Origin: Blastococcus sp. DSM 46786 | GTDB lineage: Bacteria > Actinomycetota > Actinomycetes > Mycobacteriales > Geodermatophilaceae | Direction: 5' to 3' | Length of the DNA stretch: 64,000 bases | Assembly: GCF_900109665.1 (NCBI RefSeq) | Contig: NZ_FOAO01000019.1 | Coordinates: 1 to 64,000 of the forward strand | Part shown: piece after piece, positions 57,467-64,000 of the stretch | Position numbering within the stretch: position 1 is the first letter of the stretch | Layout: each line of letters begins with the position of its first letter | The notes under the pieces: generated by a model | The model's database searches: none | Seen by the model: only the letters and a program-made list of their open reading frames with translations | What the model was told of the DNA's origin: nothing | Translations under genes and position numbers: made by a program

Positions 57467-58962
57467 CCGACACCCTCGTGGACTACGACGAGGTCCTGAC
57501 CCGCTACGAGCCGCTCATCGGCCTGGAGACCCACGTCGAGCTGGGCACCGCGTCGAAGATGTTCTGCGGTTGCTCGACCACCTTCGGCGCCGAGCCCAAC
57601 ACCCAGACCTGCCCGGTCTGCCTGGGGTTGCCCGGGTCGCTGCCCGTGGTCAACGCCGTCGCCATCGAGTCGACCATCCGCATCGGCCTGGCGTTGGGCT
57701 GCCGGATCGCGTCGTGGTCGCGCTTCGCGCGGAAGAACTACTTCTACCCGGACATCCCCAAGGGCTTCCAGACCAGCCAGTACGACGAGCCGCTGTGCAC
57801 GGCCGGGCACCTGGACGTCGAGGTCGACGGCGAGACCTACCGCGTCGAGATCGAGCGGGTGCACATCGAGGAGGACACCGGCAAGAACCTGCACGTCGGT
57901 GGTGCCACCGGGCGCATCCACGGCGCCGACCACTCGCTGGTCGACTACAACCGCGCCGGCATCCCGCTGGTCGAGATCGTGACCCGCCCGATCCCGGGGA
58001 CCGGGGCCAAGGCGCCCGAGGTCGCGAAGGCCTACGTCACCGAGCTGCGGGAGATCCTGCTGGCGCTCGGCGTCTCCGAGGTCCGGATGGAGCAGGGCAA
58101 CCTGCGCTCGGACGTGAACACCTCGCTGGCGCCGATCGGCAGCCTGGAGTGGGGCACCCGCACCGAGACCAAGAACGTGAACTCGTTGCGCTCGGTGGAA
58201 CGCTCGGTGCGCTTCGAGATGCGCCGCCAGGCCGTCGTCCTGGACGCCGGTCAGCGCGTGGTGCAGGAGACCCGGCACTTCCACGAGGACACCGGCAGCA
58301 CGTCGGAGGGCCGCAGCAAGGAGGAGGCGACCGACTACCGGTACTTCCCCGAGCCCGACCTCGTGCCGCTCGCGCCGGACGAGGAGTGGATCGAGAAGCT
58401 CCGGGCCGCCCTGCCCGAGCTCCCGGCGGCCCGCCGCGCCCGGCTCCGCGACGAGTGGGGCATCTCGCCGACCGAGATGGCTTGGCTGGTCAACGCCGGC
58501 GCCGTCGAGCTGGTCAGCGACACCGTCGCCGCCGGCGCCGACCCGGCCGACGCGCGCAAGTGGTGGCTGGGCGAGCTGGCCCGTCGCGCCAACGACGCCA
58601 GCACCGACCTCGGCGAGCTGGCCGTCACCCCGGCGCAGGTCGCGGAGCTGATCGGCCTGGTCTCCGCCGGCACCATCAACGACCAGCTCGCCCGGCAGGC
58701 CCTGGACGGCGTGCTCGCCGGCGAGGGTGATCCGGCGGCGGTCGTCGAGTCCCGCGGCCTGGCCGTCATGGGCGAGTCCGACGAGCTCGTCGCCGCGGTC
58801 GATGCCGCCATCGAGGGCAACCCCGACGTCGCGGAGAAGGTGCGCGGCGGCAAGGTGCAGGCGATCGGCGCGCTGGTCGGCGCGGTCATGAAGACCACCC
58901 GCGGCAAGGCCGACGCTGCGACCGTGAAGCGGATGCTCGAGGAGCGGCTGATCGGCTCCTAG
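57463..58962 (+). CDS. gatB: Aspartyl/glutamyl-tRNA amidotransferase subunit B
   Basis: A 499-residue GatB that phosphorylates misacylated Glu-tRNA-Gln or Asp-tRNA-Asn and replaces the phosphate with ammonia. The kinase-like cradle contains [39 protein letters not shown] and [11 protein letters not shown]; the C-terminal YqeY-like tail (about 390-499) ends with [20 protein letters not shown] for tRNA binding. ATG overlaps gatA by 4 nt, with GAAGGAG upstream. Its TAG stop is also the first half of a TAGCAT box for the broken GNAT gene. Confidence 0.97.
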   Translation: MTDTLVDYDEVLTRYEPLIGLETHVELGTASKMFCGCSTTFGAEPNTQTCPVCLGLPGSLPVVNAVAIESTIRIGLALGCRIASWSRFARKNYFYPDIPKGFQTSQYDEPLCTAGHLDVEVDGETYRVEIERVHIEEDTGKNLHVGGATGRIHGADHSLVDYNRAGIPLVEIVTRPIPGTGAKAPEVAKAYVTELREILLALGVSEVRMEQGNLRSDVNTSLAPIGSLEWGTRTETKNVNSLRSVERSVRFEMRRQAVVLDAGQRVVQETRHFHEDTGSTSEGRSKEEATDYRYFPEPDLVPLAPDEEWIEKLRAALPELPAARRARLRDEWGISPTEMAWLVNAGAVELVSDTVAAGADPADARKWWLGELARRANDASTDLGELAVTPAQVAELIGLVSAGTINDQLARQALDGVLAGEGDPAAVVESRGLAVMGESDELVAAVDAAIEGNPDVAEKVRGGKVQAIGALVGAVMKTTRGKADAATVKRMLEERLIGS

Positions 58963-58965
58963 CAT
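58960..58965 (+). promoter_or_regulatory. -10 box (TAGCAT) retained upstream of the GNAT remnant
   Basis: TAGCAT overlaps the gatB stop and ends 10 nt before the GTG of the pseudogene. The promoter form outlived the gene. Confidence 0.45.
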
Positions 58966-58975
58966 CCTCGGCGGC

Positions 58976-59197
58976 GTGGAGCTGCCCGAGGTCGAGCTGC
59001 GGCCGCTGCGGCGCGCCGACCTGCCGCTGCTGGCGCGGTGGCTCGCCGAGCCGCTGGTCAGCCGGTGGTGGCGGCCGACGAGGCCTCCTGGCGGGCGCTG
59101 CGGCGGGCGGGCGCCACCTGGTACGCCGACGGCGAGCTGAGCCTCGGACAACCCGGTGGACTCCCGGCAGCACGTCGTCCACCGCTTCGTGCGCTGA
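58976..59197 (+). pseudogene. GNAT acetyltransferase remnant with internal deletion
   Basis: The start (VELPEVELRPLRRADLPLLA, then RWLAEPLVSRWW) is the N-terminus of an aminoglycoside-6'-acetyltransferase-like GNAT protein; the end (WYADGELS, then in another frame NPVDSRQHVVHRFVR and TGA) is its C-terminus. The acetyl-CoA-binding middle of about 100 codons is missing and the halves are out of frame. Short, clear evidence of a deleted gene between gatB and the sugar dehydrogenase. Confidence 0.7.
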
Positions 59198-59200
59198 TCC

Positions 59201-60331
59201 CTAGAGCGGGGAGTTCGGCTGACCGCCGGGCGGGCGGATCCGCAGCACCTTGTCGTCGTCCTCGGCGGGTGAGCCGAAGCCGTCGTGGTTGGACGTGGTC
59301 ACCCAGAGCGCGCCCTCGGCATCGAGGACGACGGTGCGCAGCCGGCCGTACCGGCCGCCGAGCACCTCGTCGACGGCGCCGTCGACCGGGACGCCGTTCT
59401 GGTCGAGGGTGATGACGTGCACCCGCTGCCCGTCCAGGGCGCCGAGGAACACCGTGCCGTTCGCCACCGCGCAGCCGCCCAGCCCGCCCTCTTCGGCGGG
59501 GACCGTCAGCAGGGCGACGCCCGGGCCGTCCTCCTGGACGATGTCCACCTCGTCGGGGCCCTCGCGCGCCTCGTCGGTCGCGTACAGCCGTTCCCCGTCC
59601 TGGCAGAGCGCCGTCACGTCGCGGTATCCCCAGCTGTACACCGGGCTGAGGCTCTGCACCGCGCGCCCGAAGACGTCGATGCGCAGCACCTTGCCGGCCA
59701 GCGACTCCGGGTCCGCCGCGAGCGCCGGGTCCCCGGTGTCGCCGGTGCCGACGTAGAGGTGCCCGTCGGCGCCGGTCATCAGCGCGCCGCCGTTGCCGGT
59801 CTCGCCGCGCGGGATGCCGGTGAGCACCGGGTTCGGCGTCCCCCCGATCGGGAAGCGCACCACCCGGTTGTCGGTCGCCGTGGTGATGTAGGCGAACAGC
59901 AGCCCGTCCTCGAGGAAGGTGGGGGAGAGCGCCAGCCCCAGGAGCCCGCCGTCGCCGCTGGTGTCCAGCCCCGGCACGGTCATGAGCTCCACGGCCGGCG
60001 ACCGGTCGGGGAAGACCTGCAGCAGCCGCCCGGTGTCCCGCTCGCCGACGACGGCCGAGCCGTCGGGCAGCAGCACCAGGCCGGTGGGCACGCTCAGCCC
60101 GCTGGCGACCACGTTGGGGTCGCCCTGCTCCTCGCCCGAGCCGGGCTGCGCGGGGTCCGCGGGCGGCGGCAGGGTCGCCGTGGGCGGGCCGACCTGCGGC
60201 GGAGGGCCCTCCGGCAGCGGGCGGAAGGGGCCGGCGGGTTCGTAGCCGCCACCGCCGCAGCCGGCCAGCAGCAGGCCGGCGAGCAGCGCGGCGGCCGCGC
60301 GCGGTGCGCTCCGCGCCCTCGTCCGCCTCAC
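59201..60331 (-). CDS. PQQ-dependent-type sugar dehydrogenase lipoprotein (GSDH family)
   Basis: A 376-residue lipoprotein: Arg-rich start, hydrophobic run (AAALLAGLLLAGC, lipobox LAGC at about 25), a Pro-rich linker (about 30-70) and a six-bladed propeller of the glucose/sorbosone dehydrogenase type (VVASGLSVPTGLVLLPDGSA, GGLLGLALSPTF, LYVGTGDTGDPALAADPESL). Members bind pyrroloquinoline quinone and oxidise aldoses outside the membrane, or have unknown substrates. The catalytic histidine of soluble glucose dehydrogenases is not obvious in the expected blade, so activity is uncertain. GTG start follows TACTCT by 7 nt. Confidence 0.82.
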   Translation of the reverse strand: MRRTRARSAPRAAAALLAGLLLAGCGGGGYEPAGPFRPLPEGPPPQVGPPTATLPPPADPAQPGSGEEQGDPNVVASGLSVPTGLVLLPDGSAVVGERDTGRLLQVFPDRSPAVELMTVPGLDTSGDGGLLGLALSPTFLEDGLLFAYITTATDNRVVRFPIGGTPNPVLTGIPRGETGNGGALMTGADGHLYVGTGDTGDPALAADPESLAGKVLRIDVFGRAVQSLSPVYSWGYRDVTALCQDGERLYATDEAREGPDEVDIVQEDGPGVALLTVPAEEGGLGGCAVANGTVFLGALDGQRVHVITLDQNGVPVDGAVDEVLGGRYGRLRTVVLDAEGALWVTTSNHDGFGSPAEDDDKVLRIRPPGGQPNSPL

Positions 60332-60338
60332 CCGGCCC

Positions 60339-60344
60339 AGAGTA
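60339..60344 (-). promoter_or_regulatory. -10 box (TACTCT on minus strand) for the sugar dehydrogenase gene
   Basis: On the minus strand TACTCT ends 7 nt before the GTG at 60331; no Shine-Dalgarno. It is back to back with the next gene's promoter. Confidence 0.5.
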
Positions 60345-60392
60345 CGTGCGGCGGACGCGCGGCCGGGGTGCGCACGCGGGCGCGCTGCTGGC

Positions 60393-60398
60393 TAGCGT
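60393..60398 (+). promoter_or_regulatory. -10 box (TAGCGT) for the 2-hydroxyacid dehydrogenase gene
   Basis: TAGCGT ends 6 nt before the GTG at 60405; no Shine-Dalgarno. Confidence 0.55.
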
Positions 60399-60404
60399 GA
60401 GGCG

Positions 60405-61343
60405 GTGACGACCCTGGAGCTGGCGGCGGACGAGACGCTGCACGTGCTGGTCCCCTCCCGCCGGCTGGCCGAGGCGGTGGAGGAGCTGTCCCCGCGGGTG
60501 CGGGCGCGCAGCTGGAAGCCGGAGGACGAACCACCCCACGGGGAGGCCGCGCAGGCCCAGGTCTGGGTCCCCTCGACACGGACCGCGCCGGAGGGTCTGC
60601 TCGAGGCGCTGCCCCATCTGCGGCTGGTGCAGCTGACCAGTGCCGGCGCCGAGGGGTTCGCGGGGCGGATGCCCGAGGGCGTCGTGCTGTGCAACGCCCG
60701 CGGCGCGCACACCCCGGCCACCGCGGAGTGGGTCATGGCGGCGACGCTCGCCGCCCAGCGCGGGCTCCCCTTCTTCGTCCGCGAGCACGAGGCCCGCCGG
60801 TGGTCGTTCACCACGCACCGGTCGCTGGTCGGCGCCCGGGTGCTGGTGATCGGCGCCGGTGACATCGCGACCACGGTGGGCCGCATGCTCGCCGGGTTCG
60901 ACGCGCGGCTCACCTACGTCGCGCGCCGCCCGCGGGAGGGGGTGCGCACCATGTCGGAGCTGCCCCAGCTGCTGCCCGAGGCCGACGTCGTCGTGCTGCT
61001 CGTGCCCCTGACGCCCGAGACCACCGGGATGGTCGACGCGCGGTTCCTGGCCGCCCTGCCCGACGGCGCGCTGCTGGTCAACGCCGCCCGCGGTCCGGTC
61101 GTCGACACCGCGGCGCTGCTGGCCGAGCTCACCTCGGGCCGGCTGCGCGCCGCGGTCGACGTCACCGATCCCGAGCCGCTCCCGGACGGCCACCCGCTGT
61201 GGCGCGCGCCGAACCTGCTGCTCACCCCGCACATCGGCGGTGAGGTGCCCGAGACGCGGGAGCGGGCGACGGCGGCGGTCACCGAGCAGATCGGCCGCAT
61301 CCTCGCGGGGCAGCCGCTGGCGAACGTCGTCGGCGACTACTGA
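60405..61343 (+). CDS. D-isomer-specific 2-hydroxyacid dehydrogenase
   Basis: A 312-residue NAD-dependent dehydrogenase. The NAD-binding domain starts at [20 protein letters not shown]; the catalytic set is visible: arginine in [20 protein letters not shown], glutamate in [16 protein letters not shown], and histidine in [12 protein letters not shown]. The IGAGDIA form and the short N-terminal domain match members annotated as glyoxylate/hydroxypyruvate- or phosphoglycerate-like dehydrogenases. Substrate cannot be told. It converges with the PH-domain gene, the stops overlapping by 7 nt. Confidence 0.87.
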   Translation: MTTLELAADETLHVLVPSRRLAEAVEELSPRVRARSWKPEDEPPHGEAAQAQVWVPSTRTAPEGLLEALPHLRLVQLTSAGAEGFAGRMPEGVVLCNARGAHTPATAEWVMAATLAAQRGLPFFVREHEARRWSFTTHRSLVGARVLVIGAGDIATTVGRMLAGFDARLTYVARRPREGVRTMSELPQLLPEADVVVLLVPLTPETTGMVDARFLAALPDGALLVNAARGPVVDTAALLAELTSGRLRAAVDVTDPEPLPDGHPLWRAPNLLLTPHIGGEVPETRERATAAVTEQIGRILAGQPLANVVGDY

Positions 61344-61723
61344 TCCGCCGGGCGGGCGGAGGGGTCGGCGAGGCGCCCGCCCGAGGCGGCGGCCAGGCGG
61401 GGCAGGTCGCGCACCCGGAGCACCGGCAGCCGCACCTCGGTCCCGCCCGTCGTTCCCAGCCACACGTCGCCGCGCCCGCCCAGCCGGAGGCGGGAGAGCT
61501 CCGACCAGGCCACGGTGCGGGAACCCAGCAGCGAGCGGGCGGTGATCCCGCCCTCGCCGACGTCGACCCCGGTCCGCAGCACCCACGCGGCCACCACGGC
61601 CGGGATCAGCAGCAGCAGGAGGGTCCACGGGCTGACCAGGGCGGTGGGGAGGACGCAGAGGGCCAGGATGATCACGGGCAGCAGCGCGCTCCGGTTCATC
61701 CGGAAGCGGGCGGGAGGCGTCAC
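61337..61723 (-). CDS. PH-domain-containing membrane protein
   Basis: A 128-residue protein: short N-terminus, two close hydrophobic segments forming a hairpin anchor ([20 protein letters not shown] and [16 protein letters not shown]) and a C-terminal bacterial PH (DUF2581-like) domain (about 55-115; [31 protein letters not shown]). I use the GTG at 61723 because GGAGGA lies 9 nt upstream; a GTG at 61741 would include the Shine-Dalgarno in the coding part. Such proteins are common in actinobacteria near amino-acid biosynthesis genes; the role is unknown. Confidence 0.78.
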   Translation of the reverse strand: MTPPARFRMNRSALLPVIILALCVLPTALVSPWTLLLLLIPAVVAAWVLRTGVDVGEGGITARSLLGSRTVAWSELSRLRLGGRGDVWLGTTGGTEVRLPVLRVRDLPRLAAASGGRLADPSARPADQ

Positions 61724-61772
61724 GGAGGGCGATCCTCCCACCCGCGCCCCGCAGCCCGTCGGGGGACGGGCC

Positions 61773-61778
61773 TACCAT
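61773..61778 (+). promoter_or_regulatory. -10 box (TACCAT) of leaderless ilvD promoter
   Basis: TACCAT ends 8 nt before the GTG at 61787; no Shine-Dalgarno. No leader peptide or attenuator is visible. Confidence 0.55.
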
Positions 61779-61786
61779 CCCCGCTC

Positions 61787-63511
61787 GTGACGATCGGCGA
61801 GGACCTCATCCCCGGAAACGAGCCCGCGGGCGCGACCCACAGCCCGCTCAAGCCCCGCAGCCACGAGGTGACCGACGGGCTGGCGAAGGCCCCGGCGCGC
61901 GCGATGCTGCGGGCGGTCGGCATGGGGGACGAGGACTTCGCCAAGCCGCAGATCGGCGTTGCGTCCTCGTGGAACGAGATCACCCCGTGCAACCTGTCGC
62001 TGGACCGGCTGGCCAAGCGGGCCAAGGAGGGCGTGCACGCCGCCGGCGGGTTCCCGCTGGAGTTCGGCACGATCTCGGTGTCCGACGGCATCTCCATGGG
62101 CCACGAGGGCATGCGCGCCTCGCTGGTCTCCCGCGAGGTGATCGCCGACTCGGTCGAGACCGTCATGTTCGCCGAGCGGCTGGACGGCTCGGTCCTGCTC
62201 GCGGGCTGCGACAAGTCGCTGCCCGGCATGCTCATGGCCGCCGCGCGCCTGGACCTGGCCAGCGTCTTCCTGTACTCGGGTTCCACGCTGCCGGGCAAGC
62301 TCGGCGACCGGGACCTGACGATCATCGACGTCTTCGAGGGCGTCGGCGCGTGCGCCCGCGGGCTGATCACCCAGGACGAGCTCGACGCGATCGAGAAGGC
62401 CGCCTGCCCGGGCATGGGCTCCTGCGGCGGCATGTACACCGCCAACACGATGGCCAGCGTCGCCGAGGCGATCGGCATGGCCCTGCCCGGCAGCGCCGCG
62501 CCGCCCGCCCCCGACAGCCGGCGCGACGCGTACGCGGTCGCCTCCGGCGAGGCGGTGGTCAACCTGCTGCGCAAGGGGATCACCGCGCGGCAGATCATGA
62601 CCCGCGAGGCCTTCGAGAACGCCATCACCGTCGTCATGGCGCTGGGCGGCTCGACCAACGCGGTGCTGCACCTGCTCGCCATGGCGCACGAGGCCCAGGT
62701 CGAGCTGACCCTCGACGACTTCAACCGCATCGGCGACCGGACGCCGCACCTCGCGGACGTGAAGCCCTTCGGCAAGTACGTCATGACCGACGTCGACCGG
62801 GTCGGTGGCGTGCCGGTCGTCCTGCGCGCGCTGCTCGACGCCGGGCTCCTGCACGGGGACGCGCTCACCGTGACCGGGAAGACGATGGCCGAGAACCTGG
62901 CCGAGATCGCCCCGCCGGACCTCGACGGCACGATCGTGCACGCCATGAACGACCCGATCCACCGCACCGGGGGGCTGAGCATCCTGCGCGGTTCGCTGGC
63001 ACCCGAGGGCGCCGTGGTGAAGTCGGCCGGCTTCGACGCCGACGTCTTCGAGGGCACCGCCCGGGTCTTCGACGGCGAGCAGGGGGCCATGGACGCGGTC
63101 ACCGACGGCACGCTGCAGCCCGGTGACGTCGTCGTCATCCGCTACGAGGGCCCGCGGGGCGGTCCGGGGATGCGCGAGATGCTCGCGGTCACCGGCGCCA
63201 TCAAGGGCGCCGGCCTCGGCAAGGACGTCCTGCTGCTCACCGACGGCCGGTTCTCCGGCGGCACCACGGGCCTGTGCATCGGGCACGTCGCCCCCGAGGC
63301 CACCGACGGCGGCCCGATCGCCTTCGTGCGCGACGGCGACCGGATCCGGCTGGACCTGACCACCCGCACCCTCGACCTGCTGGTCGACGCCGACGAGCTG
63401 GCCCGCCGGGCCGAGGGCTGGGCGCCGCTCCCGCCGCGCTACACCACCGGCGTGCTCGGCAAGTACGCCAAGCTGGTCGGGTCGGCGGCGCAGGGTGCCA
63501 TCTGCGGCTGA
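61787..63511 (+). CDS. ilvD: Dihydroxy-acid dehydratase
   Basis: A 574-residue IlvD that dehydrates dihydroxy acids to the oxo-acid precursors of valine and isoleucine (and leucine). The iron-sulfur cluster cysteines are in [22 protein letters not shown] and [15 protein letters not shown]. The C-terminal region has [16 protein letters not shown] and the catalytic base serine region (LTDGRFSGG). With short cysteine spacing it is of the usual [2Fe-2S] or [4Fe-4S] type; sequence alone does not settle it. It is transcribed alone and closed by an 11-bp hairpin. Confidence 0.96.
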   Translation: MTIGEDLIPGNEPAGATHSPLKPRSHEVTDGLAKAPARAMLRAVGMGDEDFAKPQIGVASSWNEITPCNLSLDRLAKRAKEGVHAAGGFPLEFGTISVSDGISMGHEGMRASLVSREVIADSVETVMFAERLDGSVLLAGCDKSLPGMLMAAARLDLASVFLYSGSTLPGKLGDRDLTIIDVFEGVGACARGLITQDELDAIEKAACPGMGSCGGMYTANTMASVAEAIGMALPGSAAPPAPDSRRDAYAVASGEAVVNLLRKGITARQIMTREAFENAITVVMALGGSTNAVLHLLAMAHEAQVELTLDDFNRIGDRTPHLADVKPFGKYVMTDVDRVGGVPVVLRALLDAGLLHGDALTVTGKTMAENLAEIAPPDLDGTIVHAMNDPIHRTGGLSILRGSLAPEGAVVKSAGFDADVFEGTARVFDGEQGAMDAVTDGTLQPGDVVVIRYEGPRGGPGMREMLAVTGAIKGAGLGKDVLLLTDGRFSGGTTGLCIGHVAPEATDGGPIAFVRDGDRIRLDLTTRTLDLLVDADELARRAEGWAPLPPRYTTGVLGKYAKLVGSAAQGAICG

Positions 63512-63527
63512 CCCCCCGACGGGGTGA

Positions 63528-63565
63528 CACCGGGGCGGCACCGGCTCAGCGGGACCGCCCCGGTG
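63528..63565 (+). terminator. 11-bp hairpin after ilvD
   Basis: CACCGGGGCGG (63528-63538) pairs with CCGCCCCGGTG (63555-63565) around a 16-nt loop, 17 nt after the ilvD stop. Confidence 0.65.
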
Positions 63566-63579
63566 CCGATCCGGTGGTC

Positions 63580-64000
63580 GTGAGCAGGTGGCCCGAGCAA
63601 CCCGGTGGCGGGCACGTCCTCGTGCCGTCGCACCCGTGGCTCCGCCCTGCCCCGCGGCTGCCGGTCGCGGTGCAGGTCCCGGCCGCACGCGAGGACGCCC
63701 GGTGCCGGCGGGAGTCGGCCACGGCGTTCGCGGTCCTCGGGCTGCTGGCCGCGCTGACCGTGGCGGTCCAGCTGCTGGCCGGCCCCCTCGCGCACCGGAC
63801 CACCCCACTGCTGCTGGCGCTCTCGTCCGCGGTCGCGGCGGGGGTCGTCGTCCGGCACGGCAACCGGCTCGACCGCCGGTCGCGCCGGCCCTGGCGCGCC
63901 CTCGCCCTCGTCGCTGCCCTGCTGGTCTGCGGGCAGCTCGTGTCGGTCATCGACCCCGGTGGCGCGCACGCGCAGAGCATCTGGGCCCACGTGCCGCAGG
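63580..64000 (+). CDS. N-terminal part of a multi-pass membrane protein (cut by window edge)
   Basis: 140 codons are open from a GTG at 63580 to the end of the window. The hydrophobic stretches are ATAFAVLGLLAALTVAVQLL, LLLALSSAVAAGVVV and ALALVAALLVCGQLVSVI, linked by short basic loops (RHGNRLDRRSRRPWR). This layout is like the membrane domain that precedes GGDEF/EAL or sensor domains in related bacteria, but no such domain is reached. Coding strength is supported by the long open frame and codon pattern. No Shine-Dalgarno or -10 box is clear; a GTG at 63574 is in the same frame. Confidence 0.55.
   Translation, partial: MSRWPEQPGGGHVLVPSHPWLRPAPRLPVAVQVPAAREDARCRRESATAFAVLGLLAALTVAVQLLAGPLAHRTTPLLLALSSAVAAGVVVRHGNRLDRRSRRPWRALALVAALLVCGQLVSVIDPGGAHAQSIWAHVPQ

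Overview
The window is 64 kb of very GC-rich DNA with actinobacterial gene content: NucS mismatch endonuclease, the GlgE alpha-glucan pathway, a DivIVA/FilP-like coiled-coil protein, a class F sortase, crotonyl-CoA carboxylase/reductase, DUF222/HNH proteins and NAD-dependent ligase next to gatCAB. The mix, and the many start codons with a TAGCGT-like -10 box just upstream, suggest a Geodermatophilaceae-type soil actinobacterium (Blastococcus, Geodermatophilus or Modestobacter). That family-level placement is inference. No rRNA, tRNA, CRISPR array or prophage was recognised.

Layout. 1-300: right end of an IS5-family element. 297-23994: acyl-CoA metabolism. This holds ethylmalonyl-CoA mutase (ecm), a tandem 3-hydroxyacyl-CoA dehydrogenase, crotonyl-CoA carboxylase/reductase (ccr), an epimerase, acetyl-CoA acetyltransferase, MeaB GTPase and a second B12-type mutase that carries isobutyryl-CoA-mutase residues (F80, Q198). 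Together they cover much of the C4-to-C5 part of the ethylmalonyl-CoA pathway. Methylsuccinyl-CoA dehydrogenase, mesaconyl-CoA hydratase, the C4/C5 lyase and true methylmalonyl-CoA mutase are not in the window. Interleaved are a Fic protein, nucS, a cell-surface module (sortase F, DUF4397 protein, anchored protein), a DivIVA-like protein, a MarR regulator and several decayed gene remnants (DUF499 ATPase, EAL domain, VOC domain).

24006-40371: a zinc metallopeptidase lipoprotein, then alpha-glucan metabolism. glgE, treS, mak and glgB run on the minus strand, with glycogen phosphorylase glgP divergent and the debranching enzyme glgX nearby. They link trehalose, maltose-1-phosphate and branched glucan. 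An FHA protein and a small hypothetical lie between.

40442-61723: an ABC ATPase, a crotonase with both catalytic glutamates, an L-cysteine desulfhydrase-like enzyme, etfBA, an MFS transporter overlapping an iscS-like/mnmA/MetE-like set, ligA, a DUF222-HNH gene under a near-perfect SOS box, an ACT protein and gatCAB. From memory, this order, including the reversed ACT gene, follows Mycobacterium tuberculosis Rv3029c-Rv3009c. After gatCAB come a broken GNAT gene, a PQQ-type sugar dehydrogenase lipoprotein, a D-2-hydroxyacid dehydrogenase and a PH-domain protein. 61787-64000: ilvD and the start of a membrane protein cut by the window edge.

Two signals cut across the window. First, sixteen intact genes start 6-9 nt after a TANNNT box with no Shine-Dalgarno, the pattern of leaderless transcripts; most internal operon genes have a normal Shine-Dalgarno or overlap the upstream stop. 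Second, at least five intergenic sites carry a nested double-hairpin of one design. Its outer and inner stem sequences differ between copies but stay paired, and the loop is close to TCGCACGCTC. It looks like a dispersed terminator or repeat family.
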